A stretch of 64,000 bases of DNA from Alistipes_A hominis. GTDB lineage: Bacteria > Bacteroidota > Bacteroidia > Bacteroidales > Rikenellaceae. The translations under genes were made by a program, and so were the position numbers. The DNA lies in NCBI RefSeq assembly GCF_014288115.1, contig NZ_JACOOK010000001.1, forward strand, positions 62,001-126,000. Reading direction: 5' to 3'. The notes beneath the pieces were generated by a model that was not told where the DNA came from, searched no databases, and worked only from the letters and a program-made list of their open reading frames with translations. Positions 7,725 to 16,738 of this stretch are shown piece after piece. Each line of letters starts with the position of its first letter. The stretch's first letter is position 1.

Positions 7725-7756
7725 TTGGGCGCATACCGATAAATTCCCTATTTTTG
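7725..7756 (+). promoter_or_regulatory. Promoter of the zinc transporter genes
   Basis: TTG at 7725-7727 and TATTTTTG at 7749-7756, spaced 21 bases, match the Bacteroidota -33/-7 pattern, about 55 bases ahead of the znuA start. No clear Zur box was recognised. Confidence 0.6.
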
Positions 7757-7810
7757 CACGACATATGCAGAGGTTATGACAATAAACTCTCTTTCATTAA
7801 ATCGCATCGA

Positions 7811-8671
7811 ATGAAACAATTAAAATATTACATATCAATCATTTGCGCAACAATCTGCATGTATTCCTGTACTGCACCCGACAACGCTCCGCAAAAAGGG
7901 ATCACAGTCAGCATCGAACCGCTGCGCTACGTTACCGAACAGATCGCCGGAAACGATTTCGACATCCGGGTGCTGGTTCCTCCCGGATCGAGTCCCGAAA
8001 CCTACGAGCCGACGCCCGAGCAGATGAAGCAGGTAGCCAATTCATTGGCATACATCGATATCGGCCTGATCGATTTCGAACGCAACCTGGAAAACGCCAT
8101 CCGCGAGAATATGCCGAGCGTCCGGGTTATCAATACCTCAGAAAACGTCCCGTTGCTGGCAGGAACCTGCGGGCACGAAGCGCACGATCACGGACACGGA
8201 ACCGATCCCCATATCTGGCTCTCTCCGAAATGCCTGAAAATCATGGCAGAGAACGTCTACGGTCAACTGTCGGAACTATATCCCGACTCGGTCGAATACA
8301 AAGCCGGTTACGAACGTTTCGACCGGCAATTGGATTCACTGGACCGCGCATTGCAAGAGACTTTCGCCGGACGGCAAACCGCCTTTATGATCTTCCATCC
8401 GGCGCTGACCTACCTGGCGCACGATTACGGACTGACGCAAATTCCACTCGAAAACGAAGGGAAAGAGCCTTCGGCGGCGCACCTCCGCAACCTGATCGAA
8501 ACCGGCCGCAATTCCGGAATCGGGAAGGTATTCTTCCAACGGCAGTTCAGCAAAAATACGGTCGATGCGATCGCCGCCGAACTGGGACTCGAAGCGGTAG
8601 CGATCGACCCGCTGGACGGAAACGTCACCGACAATATACTGCATATCGCCCAATTAATAGCGAACCCATGA
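7811..8671 (+). CDS. znuA: Zinc ABC transporter substrate-binding lipoprotein, ZnuA-like
   Basis: 286 residues of the cluster A-I (SBP_bac_9) metal-binding family, which captures Zn2+ or Mn2+ outside the inner membrane. The ATG at 7811 gives a lipoprotein signal (ICATICMYSC); the frame is open upstream to 7703 but that extension is not signal-like. Features seen are PGSSPETYEPTPEQ near the first metal ligand, the short His-rich loop HEAHDHGHGTDPHIWLSP, and FHPALTYLAHDYGL. The His-rich loop favours zinc. The next gene starts in an ATGA overlap, so the two are translationally coupled. Confidence 0.9.
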   Translation: MKQLKYYISIICATICMYSCTAPDNAPQKGITVSIEPLRYVTEQIAGNDFDIRVLVPPGSSPETYEPTPEQMKQVANSLAYIDIGLIDFERNLENAIRENMPSVRVINTSENVPLLAGTCGHEAHDHGHGTDPHIWLSPKCLKIMAENVYGQLSELYPDSVEYKAGYERFDRQLDSLDRALQETFAGRQTAFMIFHPALTYLAHDYGLTQIPLENEGKEPSAAHLRNLIETGRNSGIGKVFFQRQFSKNTVDAIAAELGLEAVAIDPLDGNVTDNILHIAQLIANP

Positions 8672-9426
8672 AACTGGTATCCCTGCATCACGTGTCGGTC
8701 AGCTACGACAAGGTTCCGGTACTGACCGACGTCGACCTGGATATCTGGAACGACGATTTCATCGGAGTGATCGGCCCGAACGGAGGCGGTAAAACCACGT
8801 TGGTAAAAGCTATCCTGAAGGCGGTTCCCTACTCCGGCGAGGTCATTTACGCCCCGGAGATCGAAAACCGAGGATGCCGGCGGATCGGATACCTACCCCA
8901 GATATCCGAAATCGACAAATCGTTTCCGATCTCCGTACGGGAGGTGGTTCTATCGGGTTTACAGGCCAGGAAGCGACTGCTCGGCCGGTACACTGCCGAG
9001 GATCGGCAAAAAGCCGACGAACTGCTGCACACCTGCCGGATCGAAGAGATCGCCCGGAAACCGATCGGGACTCTGTCCGGCGGACAGATACAGCGCACGC
9101 TGCTGTGCCGCGCCCTGATCTCCGACCCGAAACTGCTGATTCTCGACGAACCGACCAATTTCGTCGACAACCAGTTCGAAAAAGAGTTGTACTTGCAACT
9201 GAAGCATTTCAACGAAAAAATGGCGATCGTAATGGTTTCCCACGACCTGGGAACGATCTCAAGTTACGTCAGATCGATCGTCTGCGTCAACCGTCGCGTG
9301 CACAGACACGATTCGAACATCATTACGGCGGAACAACTGCACAATTACAACTGCCCGATACAGATCGTCTCCCACGGAGACGTTCCGCACACCGTGCTGG
9401 CGAAACACCCGAACGCGCGGTCATAA
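8668..9426 (+). CDS. znuC: Metal ABC transporter ATP-binding protein, ZnuC-like
   Basis: 252 residues. Walker A GPNGGGKTTL, the signature LSGGQIQRTLLCRAL, and Walker B LLILDEPTNF followed by an H-loop (VSHDLG) are all intact, so it should be an active transport ATPase. ATG 8668 overlaps the znuA stop codon (ATGA). The usual third component, a membrane permease (ZnuB), does not follow; the next gene is on the other strand. Confidence 0.88.
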   Translation: MKLVSLHHVSVSYDKVPVLTDVDLDIWNDDFIGVIGPNGGGKTTLVKAILKAVPYSGEVIYAPEIENRGCRRIGYLPQISEIDKSFPISVREVVLSGLQARKRLLGRYTAEDRQKADELLHTCRIEEIARKPIGTLSGGQIQRTLLCRALISDPKLLILDEPTNFVDNQFEKELYLQLKHFNEKMAIVMVSHDLGTISSYVRSIVCVNRRVHRHDSNIITAEQLHNYNCPIQIVSHGDVPHTVLAKHPNARS

Positions 9427-9453
9427 AAAATCCGTCCGGACAACCCGGACGGA
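9425..9453 (-). terminator. Intrinsic terminator of the 94-residue protein gene
   Basis: Read on the minus strand, TCCGTCCGG pairs with CCGGACGGA and is followed by a T-run that overlaps the last codon of znuC. Confidence 0.75.
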
Positions 9454-9494
9454 GGATAAATACGGGCCGCCTGCAAAACGGCCTGAAATTTCTG

Positions 9495-9779
9495 TTATTT
9501 ACAGATATCGCTCAGCTTCCCGAACAGGGCATCGATGCGGGTCATCATATCCCGGCGCATCTGCGCGTAATGTTTCTTCACCAGACTTTTATTCTGTTTA
9601 TCGGCCGGATGATTGGCCCGCTGGATCATCTCGTTACGGAAATCGACCGCCTCCTCGATGACGGCGACGATCCCCTCGCGTTTGCTCTGATCGTTGAAAT
9701 AAAGAGCCATGTAACAATCCGAGATCACCTCGCTCACCAGGTAATCGATATCGTTTTTAATTCCTCTGAGACTTGCCAT
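9495..9779 (-). CDS. Conserved hypothetical protein, 94 residues
   Basis: A short, mainly helical, charged cytoplasmic protein without a signal peptide (MASLRGIKNDIDYLVSEVISDC at the start, a Lys/Arg-rich middle, and RIDALFGKLSDICK at the end). I believe similar short proteins occur widely in Bacteroidales, but I know no function. It has its own TAnnTTTG promoter (9805-9812) and terminator, so it is probably a separate unit after the nnr gene. Confidence 0.75.
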   Translation of the reverse strand: MASLRGIKNDIDYLVSEVISDCYMALYFNDQSKREGIVAVIEEAVDFRNEMIQRANHPADKQNKSLVKKHYAQMRRDMMTRIDALFGKLSDICK

Positions 9780-9804
9780 AACCTATTGTTTTTTAATGAT
9801 TGTA

Positions 9805-9812
9805 CAAAGGTA
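9805..9812 (-). promoter_or_regulatory. -7 promoter box for the 94-residue protein gene
   Basis: TACCTTTG on the minus strand, 25 bases ahead of the ATG at 9779. Confidence 0.5.
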
Positions 9813-9819
9813 ATAAAAA

Positions 9820-11301
9820 CTATTGAATCTCAGCCAAAGCCTCTCCCAAAAAATCGATCAGGTCGGCGGCATTCATACCCTCCTGTCCGTAATAGGCCGC
9901 AGCCTTATCGCCGGCCGCGCCGTGGACATACACGCCGAGCAAAGCCGCCGACAGCGGTTCGTATCCCCGCGCCAGTAGTCCCGCGATATAGCCGGTCAGC
10001 ACGTCGCCGCTGCCTCCTTTGGCCATTCCCGGATTCCCCGTCGCATTGAAATAAAGCTGTCCGTCCGGAGAGCAGACCATCGTATGCGCTCCTTTCACGA
10101 CCATACAGCATCCGTAGCGCGCCGCGAACGTCCTCACCTTTTCGATTCGGTCTTGATCGTCGTTCCACGTTCCGACCAAGCGGCGCAATTCGCCCAAATG
10201 GGGAGTCAGTACGCATCCCGGAGGCATCGACCCGGCCAATTCGGGACGGGCCGCCAACATATTCAACGCATCGGCATCGATCACCATCGGCATCCCGCAC
10301 GACAACAACGCCTCGAAAGCCCGCACGGACAAGTCGTGCCTCCCCACCCCGCTGCCGATCCCTACGGCGGCGTACTTCGTCATATCGTCCGGCAACCGGG
10401 AGAACACGGACATCGGATCGCCGCTGACCAGCGCCGACGGGCAAGACGTATGCAGAACGAACCGTTCTTCGGCAGGAACATGCGCCGTCACCAACCCGCA
10501 TCCGGAACGCAGCGCGGCCCCTGTCGCCAATACGGCAGCCCCCATCATGCCCTGCGAGCCGCAAACCAGCAAGGCGTGCCCATAGGTTCCTTTGTGGGCA
10601 AAACGGCTACGGGGCAATACCAGTTCCGATACGTACCGACCGTCCGCATAATAATACGGCGACCGTGCCTGTCGTTTATAGTTCTCGTCCAGTTCGATCG
10701 GCAGAATAACGATTTCGCCGGCAGCCTCCCCCGCCTCGGACAGCAACAGCGCCAGCTTCGGGAACTCCAGCGTCAGCGTAACGTCGGCATACACGATCTC
10801 GCGCCCCGCATTGCCGTATTCGGACAACATTCCCGAAGGCAGGTCGATCGAAATCACCCGGCAGCCGAGCCCGTTGACAAGGGCGATCGCGCCGCGAACA
10901 GGCTCCGAGAGCCCGCCGCGGACGCCCGTACCGAGCAAAGCGTCGATCGCCACCGCATCCTCGGCAACTTCCACCCGATCCATGCCCTGCACCCGCACGC
11001 CGTGCGGCAGCCGTTCGAGGTTGTAGCGGCACTCGACCGACAGTTGCCGCTTATCGAACAAAACGTACACGGAACAGGAATACCCCACGTTGTGCAACAT
11101 GCGCGCAACCGCCAGGCCGTCTCCGCCGTTGTTTCCTTTTCCGATAAAAAAAGCCAAAGGCTGCTCCTGCGGAATGTTGTTGCAAATCCACTGGGCGATC
11201 ACTTCCGAAGCCCGTTCCATCAGCGCGAGACTCTCGATCGGTTCGTGTTCGATCGTATACTGGTCGGCCTCGCGTATCTGCGATCCTGTCAGAATTTTCA
11301 T
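9820..11301 (-). CDS. nnr: Bifunctional NAD(P)HX epimerase/dehydratase
   Basis: 493 residues. It repairs hydrated NADH/NADPH: the N-terminal YjeF_N epimerase converts R- to S-NAD(P)HX and the C-terminal carbohydrate-kinase-like domain dehydrates it using ADP or ATP. The epimerase loop GKGNNGGDG is at about residue 55; the dehydratase shows TPHLGELRRL and the nucleotide loop GNPGMAKGGSGDVLTG near the C-terminus. ATG 11301 is chosen because MKILTGSQIREAD is the expected N-terminus; the longer frame to 11367 runs into the upstream gene. That gene ends 25 bases away on the same strand. Confidence 0.93.
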   Translation of the reverse strand: MKILTGSQIREADQYTIEHEPIESLALMERASEVIAQWICNNIPQEQPLAFFIGKGNNGGDGLAVARMLHNVGYSCSVYVLFDKRQLSVECRYNLERLPHGVRVQGMDRVEVAEDAVAIDALLGTGVRGGLSEPVRGAIALVNGLGCRVISIDLPSGMLSEYGNAGREIVYADVTLTLEFPKLALLLSEAGEAAGEIVILPIELDENYKRQARSPYYYADGRYVSELVLPRSRFAHKGTYGHALLVCGSQGMMGAAVLATGAALRSGCGLVTAHVPAEERFVLHTSCPSALVSGDPMSVFSRLPDDMTKYAAVGIGSGVGRHDLSVRAFEALLSCGMPMVIDADALNMLAARPELAGSMPPGCVLTPHLGELRRLVGTWNDDQDRIEKVRTFAARYGCCMVVKGAHTMVCSPDGQLYFNATGNPGMAKGGSGDVLTGYIAGLLARGYEPLSAALLGVYVHGAAGDKAAAYYGQEGMNAADLIDFLGEALAEIQ

Positions 11302-11326
11302 CGTATCATTTTTTAACGCCCGCGGA

Positions 11327-12112
11327 TCAACGGGCTTTTTTGCCCGCTTCGCGAACCAGAAATTCAAAAAATTTCACCATCACGGTATCCCCGGCGACCG
11401 TATGATCCTCCGGATGGAACTGCGTACCGAAGAACCCCCTGTCCGGGTCCTCGATCGCCTCGACCACGCCGTCCGTCGCCGTAGCGGCCACACGGAATCC
11501 ATCGGCCACCCGTTTGACGGCCTGATGGTGGAAACTGTTCGTCCGCAACGTATCCATACCGGTCGCCACTGCAACAAACGAGCCTTTCTCGACACGCACG
11601 GTATGCGTCGGTACGTACCCCGGCACCGCCTGCATGTGACACACCGAAGTATCGGCATATTCCGACGGCAAATCCTGATACAGCGTTCCGCCGAAGGCCA
11701 CGTTGATCATCTGTATTCCGCGGCAAATGCCCAGCACCGGGATCTTATGTCGGGCGGCCAGTTCGATCAGCCTGAAATCGAACGTATCGCGCGGCGCATT
11801 GACATGCCCGAGATGCGGAGACGGCTCCTCGCCGAAATAGGCGGGATCGACATCGCCGCCGCCGGTCAGAATCAGTCCGTCGATCGACTGCAACAGTCCG
11901 TCCAGCTTCTGTTCGTCCCCGATCAGCGGAATCAACACGGGGACTCCCCCGGCCCGCAATACCGCATCGAAATAGGTGCGCGACACGGTCACCGTGCCTC
12001 CGTTGCAAAAATCGGAAATTCCGATCACCGGAACCCGCGATTCCGGCCGGGAGCCGCAGGCGCAGAGCACCGAGCAGAACCCGACGATAAACAATCCTAA
12101 AAATCGTTTCAT
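11327..12112 (-). CDS. Class I glutamine amidotransferase-like hydrolase (peptidase C26, PuuD-like), lipoprotein
   Basis: 261 residues. A signal peptide with lipobox VLCAC precedes a gamma-glutamyl hydrolase-type domain. The nucleophile elbow is GICRGIQM, LTGGGDVDP is the oxyanion-side motif, and the catalytic His/Glu pair is in TQFHPED. E. coli PuuD cleaves gamma-glutamyl-GABA in the cytoplasm; the lipoprotein signal here points to an extracytoplasmic substrate, so the PuuD reaction should not be assumed. ATG 12112 is used because it starts the signal peptide (MKRFLGLFIVG). It sits between nqrF and nnr. Confidence 0.85.
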   Translation of the reverse strand: MKRFLGLFIVGFCSVLCACGSRPESRVPVIGISDFCNGGTVTVSRTYFDAVLRAGGVPVLIPLIGDEQKLDGLLQSIDGLILTGGGDVDPAYFGEEPSPHLGHVNAPRDTFDFRLIELAARHKIPVLGICRGIQMINVAFGGTLYQDLPSEYADTSVCHMQAVPGYVPTHTVRVEKGSFVAVATGMDTLRTNSFHHQAVKRVADGFRVAATATDGVVEAIEDPDRGFFGTQFHPEDHTVAGDTVMVKFFEFLVREAGKKAR

Positions 12113-12132
12113 AATAATCCCTCGATTTATAC

Positions 12133-12169
12133 GAAGGCTGCCGGCGATAAACAACCGCCGGCAGCCTTC
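12133..12169 (-). terminator. Hairpin downstream of nqrF, possible terminator
   Basis: A perfect 14-base stem (GAAGGCTGCCGGCG with CGCCGGCAGCCTTC) begins 23 bases after the nqrF stop. The T-run is weak, so it may act in RNA end formation rather than full termination. Confidence 0.55.
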
Positions 12170-12191
12170 CAGTTCAAACGCCTTCCGGACA

Positions 12192-13436
12192 TTAAGCCCC
12201 GAAGTTATCGTACATAATATTCTCTTCCGGCACGCCGAGTCCGTCGAGCATCTTGGTCATTGCGGCCGTCATCATCGGCGGTCCGCACAGGTAGTATTCG
12301 ATATCTTCCGGCGCGTCGTGATTCTTCAGGTAGTTTTCGAAAATAACCTGGTGAATAAATCCGGTGTAGCCTTTCCAGTTATCCTCTTCCTTCGGCTCCG
12401 ACAGCGCGATGTGGAACTTAAAGTTCGGGAATTCTTTTTCGATCTCCTCGAACTGCTCCTCGTAGAAAATTTCACGCTTAGAACGCGCCCCGTACCAGAA
12501 TGTTACAGGAGTGTCGATTTTCTCGGTCTTGAACAAATGGAAGATATGCGAGCGCATCGGCGCCATACCGGCGCCGCCGCCGATAAACATTTTTTCGTTC
12601 GGAGTATCCTTCACGAAGAATTCGCCGTAGGGTCCCGAAATCGTCACTTTGTCGCCCGGCTTGCGCGAGAAAATATACGACGAACAAATTCCCGGGTTCA
12701 CCTTCATAAAGGCCCCTGCGGCCCGATCCCAGGGCGGCGTGGCGATACGGATATTCAGCATGATGATATTCCCTTCGGCCGGATGGTTAGCCATCGAATA
12801 AGCGCGGAACGTCGGCTCCGGATTTTTCGTAACCAACCCCCACATCTTCATGTGATCCCAGTCCTCATGGTATTCCTGTTCGATGTCGAAATCGCTGAAC
12901 TTGATCTCATCGTATTTCGGAATGTCGATCTGGATATAACCGCCCGAGCGGAATTTCAGATGTTCGCCTTCGGGCAACTTCACGACGAACTCCTTGATAA
13001 AGGTGGCCACGTTGTGGTTCGACACCACTTCGCACTCCCATTTTTTAACGCCCAGGACAGCTTCGGGCACCTTGATCTTCAGGTTTTCCTTCACTTTTAC
13101 CTGGCATCCGAGGCGCCACTTCTCGGCCTGTTGCTTACGGGTGAAAAAGTTCACCTCGGTCGGTAGGATATCGCCGCCGCCTTCGAGCACCTGACATTTG
13201 CACATGCCGCACGAACCGCCGCCTCCGCAAGCCGAAGGCAGGAATATGCCGTTGTTGCCGAGCGTCGACAGCAACGTACTGCCGGGTTCCACGGTCAATG
13301 ATTTTTCGCCGTCGTTAATATCGATTTTAACCTCTCCCGAAGGGGTCAGTTTCGCCTTGGCATACAGCAGCAACGCCACCAGGATCAAGGTTACTACCAG
13401 GAATGCTACGATCGCTATAATGATTGATAATCCCAT
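12192..13436 (-). CDS. nqrF: Na+-translocating NADH:quinone reductase subunit F
   Basis: 414 residues, the NADH-oxidising entry subunit of the sodium pump. An N-terminal membrane helix is followed by a plant-type [2Fe-2S] domain with CGGGGSCGMCKC and a further Cys in WRLGCQVKV, then FAD binding (RAYSMAN) and NADH binding (GGGAGMAPMRS). All expected cofactor ligands are visible. It is the last gene of nqrABCDEF, 22 bases after nqrE. Confidence 0.96.
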   Translation of the reverse strand: MGLSIIIAIVAFLVVTLILVALLLYAKAKLTPSGEVKIDINDGEKSLTVEPGSTLLSTLGNNGIFLPSACGGGGSCGMCKCQVLEGGGDILPTEVNFFTRKQQAEKWRLGCQVKVKENLKIKVPEAVLGVKKWECEVVSNHNVATFIKEFVVKLPEGEHLKFRSGGYIQIDIPKYDEIKFSDFDIEQEYHEDWDHMKMWGLVTKNPEPTFRAYSMANHPAEGNIIMLNIRIATPPWDRAAGAFMKVNPGICSSYIFSRKPGDKVTISGPYGEFFVKDTPNEKMFIGGGAGMAPMRSHIFHLFKTEKIDTPVTFWYGARSKREIFYEEQFEEIEKEFPNFKFHIALSEPKEEDNWKGYTGFIHQVIFENYLKNHDAPEDIEYYLCGPPMMTAAMTKMLDGLGVPEENIMYDNFGA

Positions 13437-13458
13437 CTCTATTTCACTATTTTACGGT

Positions 13459-14091
13459 TTACAACTGAATCCCCATGAACGTCATGAAGGCGATCCCCAT
13501 CAGGCCGGTCAGGATGAACGTAATCCCGGCGCCGCGCAGCGGGGCGGGAATGTTCGAATAAGACAGCCTCTCGCGGATAGCGGCCATCAGAATGATCGCC
13601 AGCCACCAGCCGATCCCCGAACCGGCCGCGAACGCGGTAGCTTCGCCCAGAGAAGCGTAATCGCGCTCCTGCATGAACAGCGAACCGCCCATGATCGCGC
13701 AGTTCACCGCGATCAGCGGCAGGAAAATTCCCAACTGATTGTACAATGCCGGCGCGAATTTCTCGACCACCATTTCGACCAACTGCACGAACGACGCGAT
13801 CACGGCGATAAAAACGATGAAACTGAGGAAGCTCAGGTCGATCTCGCTCTCGCCGCCCGGCCCGTAAGCCGGATTTATCCAGCCGAGGGCTCCCGGAGAA
13901 AGGATAAACTCGTTGAGCAGGTAATTGATCGGCACGGTCATCACCATCACGAAGATAACGGCGATACCGAGTCCCATCGCGGTTTTGACGCTCTTGCTGA
14001 CGGCAATGTACGAACACATGCCGAAAAAGAACGCGAACACCATGTTGTCTATGAAGATAGACCTTACGAATATGCTGATAATGTTTTCCAT
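13459..14091 (-). CDS. nqrE: Na+-translocating NADH:quinone reductase subunit E
   Basis: 210 residues, about six membrane helices, of the RnfA/NqrE family. The N-terminus FVRSIFIDNMVFAFFFGMC holds the conserved Cys thought to take part in binding the intramembrane iron centre shared with NqrD. The length fits the family. It follows nqrD by 15 bases. Confidence 0.95.
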   Translation of the reverse strand: MENIISIFVRSIFIDNMVFAFFFGMCSYIAVSKSVKTAMGLGIAVIFVMVMTVPINYLLNEFILSPGALGWINPAYGPGGESEIDLSFLSFIVFIAVIASFVQLVEMVVEKFAPALYNQLGIFLPLIAVNCAIMGGSLFMQERDYASLGEATAFAAGSGIGWWLAIILMAAIRERLSYSNIPAPLRGAGITFILTGLMGIAFMTFMGIQL

Positions 14092-14106
14092 ACGTGCTTC
14101 GCTTTA

Positions 14107-14757
14107 TTATTTCTCGATCAGGTTCTTGTTACGGCTGCGCTGCACCCAGATAATCAGGCCGACGCAGATCAACGCCATCGGCGGCAGGATCATCAGACCG
14201 TTGTTGACGTAACCTACGCTGTAAAGCCCGAGCTTCTCGAAAATGGGATACCCCCAGATGCTGCCCGATCCCAGCAACTCGCGGACAAAGCCGAGGATCA
14301 CGAGGATCAGCCCGTATCCCAGGCCGTTGCCTATACCGTCGAGGAACGACGCCCAGGGTTTGTTACCCAGCGCAAACGCCTCGATCCGCCCCATGATGAT
14401 ACAGTTGGTAATAATCAGCCCGACAAACACCGAAAGCTGTTTGCTGACGTCGTAAACGAACGCCTTGAGCACCTGATCCACCAGAATCACCAGCGCGGCC
14501 ACGACGACCAACTGCACGATGATCCGGATCCGCGACGGGATCCCTTTGCGGATCAATGAAATAATCAGACTCGAAAACCCGGTGACGACGATTACCGACA
14601 ACGCCATCACGAAAGCGGGTTTCAATTTCGCCGTGACCGCCAGCGCCGAACAGATACCCAGTATCTGCACCGTGATCGGGTTGTTCTGACCGAACGGCGA
14701 GGTCAGCAACTTCAAATTCTTAACCGAAAAAATCGGCTCTTTTTCCTGGCTACTCAT
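14107..14757 (-). CDS. nqrD: Na+-translocating NADH:quinone reductase subunit D
   Basis: 216 residues, membrane protein of the RnfE/NqrD family. Visible landmarks are QILGICSALAVT, where the conserved Cys lies, and GLIITNCIIMGRIEAFA with the second family Cys. It overlaps the end of nqrC by 8 bases, which suggests translational coupling. Confidence 0.95.
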   Translation of the reverse strand: MSSQEKEPIFSVKNLKLLTSPFGQNNPITVQILGICSALAVTAKLKPAFVMALSVIVVTGFSSLIISLIRKGIPSRIRIIVQLVVVAALVILVDQVLKAFVYDVSKQLSVFVGLIITNCIIMGRIEAFALGNKPWASFLDGIGNGLGYGLILVILGFVRELLGSGSIWGYPIFEKLGLYSVGYVNNGLMILPPMALICVGLIIWVQRSRNKNLIEK

Positions 14758-15532
14758 TGTTTTCCGAATTATTGGTTACTACTTCCGCCGTTTTACCCGG
14801 AGACGCCGCAAGCTGTTTCCGGATATAGGCGTCATAATCGCCGAGGCAGCTTTTCAGCATGTTCTCGACGCCGATACTGGTCAGCGTACCGCCCGAAACG
14901 GCATCCACCGCATAAGGATCGCCCTGTTGCGCGCCGCCTTTCTGCAGGCGGATCGCCACGACTTTACCGTCCTTGAGAATCTGTTTCCCTTTGAACTGAG
15001 CCTGGAACTGCGCAGTCGAAATTTCGGCGCCCAGCCCCGGCGTTTCGCTCTTGTGGTCGAATACGATACCTTCGACCGTGTCCCAGTTGTCCGCCAGCGC
15101 GACATATCCCCAGACCGGCCCCCAAAGTCCGGCGCCCCAGACCGGGATCACGTAGCTGACACTCCCCTCGTCGTTTTTGCTGACGAATACGGGCAGTTCC
15201 CTTTCGGCGGCCGGTTTGTCGTATTCGGCTTTCAGGTTCGTCAACAGAGCGAACGCGTCCGCCCCTTCGACCTTATCTCCTTCGACGTTGACGGCATAAC
15301 TGTCCACGATGTATTTTTTATACTGCTCGTTGATATAGGCCGCTTTGTTCGGCGCCTTGTCCGCATCGCCGCCTTCGCCGATCGAGCGCAGGATATCGCC
15401 CATTTTCTCGATTCTCACGTTCTCGGCCTGAATATTTTTCAGCGACAGCGAAGCAAACGAGAGCACCGCCGCCACGATCACCACCATGACCGAAGCATAA
15501 GTGATAATATACGTATTACTGTTCTTATTCAT
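14750..15532 (-). CDS. nqrC: Na+-translocating NADH:quinone reductase subunit C
   Basis: 260 residues. One N-terminal membrane helix anchors a periplasmic FMN-binding domain. The covalent flavin site SGGTLTS near residue 220 carries the Thr that receives FMN, which is put on by an ApbE-type transferase not found in this window. PGLGAEI and WGAGLWGPVWGYVAL are further family signatures. Confidence 0.95.
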   Translation of the reverse strand: MNKNSNTYIITYASVMVVIVAAVLSFASLSLKNIQAENVRIEKMGDILRSIGEGGDADKAPNKAAYINEQYKKYIVDSYAVNVEGDKVEGADAFALLTNLKAEYDKPAAERELPVFVSKNDEGSVSYVIPVWGAGLWGPVWGYVALADNWDTVEGIVFDHKSETPGLGAEISTAQFQAQFKGKQILKDGKVVAIRLQKGGAQQGDPYAVDAVSGGTLTSIGVENMLKSCLGDYDAYIRKQLAASPGKTAEVVTNNSENNE

Positions 15533-15541
15533 ACCCCTACT

Positions 15542-16726
15542 CTATTTAGCTAATTTCAAACGACGGTTCCGGCGACGGATATTGGCTTGCACCACATAGT
15601 AGTCGATCAGCGGAGCCACCGCGTTCATAAACAGGATCGACAGCATCATGCCTTCCGGATAACCGGGATTCAGCACCCGGATCAGCACCGCCATCACCCC
15701 GATCAGGAATCCGTAAATGTACTTGCCGACGTTCGTCTGGCTGCCGGTCACCGGATCGGTCGCCATAAAGACCGCACCGAAGGCGAACCCGCCGATAATC
15801 AGGTGGTAATATGCCGGAATATCCATGTAGGCATTCGCGCCGATCAAGTTGAACAGCAAGCCCATCAGATAGCCGCCGGCAAACACGCTGAGCATCACGC
15901 GCCAACTGGCGATGCCCGTCCACAGCAGGATCGCCGCGCCGATCAGGATCGCCAGCGTCGAAGTCTCGCCGATACATCCGGGTATCGTCCCGAGGAACCA
16001 GTCCAGCGGACCGCCCTGCGTCCAGTGTATCTGCTGCGAGCCGGTCAGCACGGCCGACGCCGCATCGGCCAGCGGAGTCGCCCCCGAAAAACCGTCTACG
16101 ACGCCCTCGCCTTTGGTCAGGCCGGCGATCCAGATCTTTTCGCCTGAAATATAGGGCGTATAAGCGAAGAAAATAAACGCCCGGGCCAGCAAGGCCGGGT
16201 TGAAGATATTCATTCCGGTACCGCCGAATACTTCCTTGCCGATAATCACGGCGAAAGCGGTCGCAACGGCCACCATCCACAGCGGCACGTCGACCGGCAT
16301 CACCAGCGGAATCAGCATTCCGCTGACCAGAAACCCTTCATTCACCTCGTGATGGCGAATCTGCGCCGAAATAAATTCGATCCCCAGACCGACCACGTAC
16401 GAGACAATGATGATCGGCAGCACTTTCAGCAAACCGAACCAAAAACACGTCCAGAACGGAGCGTCACCCGCGCCGATGGCCCGGAAATGCTGCAATCCGG
16501 TATTGTACATCCCGAACAGCAAAGCCGGCATCAATGCCACGACCACCACGATCATCACCCGTTTCAGGTCGATGCTGTCGCGGATATGGCTGCCGCTGCG
16601 GGTTACGTGATTCGGTACGAACAGGAACGTCTCGAAAGCATCGAACGTCGAATGAAGTTTTTCGAACTTGCCGCCCTTTTCGAAGTTCGGCTTGATCTTA
16701 TCTATAAAATTTCTTAATCCTTTCAT
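15542..16726 (-). CDS. nqrB: Na+-translocating NADH:quinone reductase subunit B
   Basis: 394 residues, about ten membrane helices. The covalent FMN site is seen as VDGFSGATPLADA (Thr in SGAT). Other landmarks are GGTGMNIFNPAL and FMATDPVTGSQTNVGKYIYG. The full length and intact flavin site indicate a working subunit. It lies 12 bases after nqrA. Confidence 0.95.
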   Translation of the reverse strand: MKGLRNFIDKIKPNFEKGGKFEKLHSTFDAFETFLFVPNHVTRSGSHIRDSIDLKRVMIVVVVALMPALLFGMYNTGLQHFRAIGAGDAPFWTCFWFGLLKVLPIIIVSYVVGLGIEFISAQIRHHEVNEGFLVSGMLIPLVMPVDVPLWMVAVATAFAVIIGKEVFGGTGMNIFNPALLARAFIFFAYTPYISGEKIWIAGLTKGEGVVDGFSGATPLADAASAVLTGSQQIHWTQGGPLDWFLGTIPGCIGETSTLAILIGAAILLWTGIASWRVMLSVFAGGYLMGLLFNLIGANAYMDIPAYYHLIIGGFAFGAVFMATDPVTGSQTNVGKYIYGFLIGVMAVLIRVLNPGYPEGMMLSILFMNAVAPLIDYYVVQANIRRRNRRLKLAK

Positions 16727-16738
16727 GGGTCGTTCAGG

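Noticed and set aside
7843..8667. Open frame continuous upstream of the ZnuC-like ATPase that would give a 527-residue fusion
   Set aside because: That part is a +1 frame shadow of znuA, Arg/Pro-rich and without a domain. The ATG at 8668 in the ATGA overlap is the natural start.
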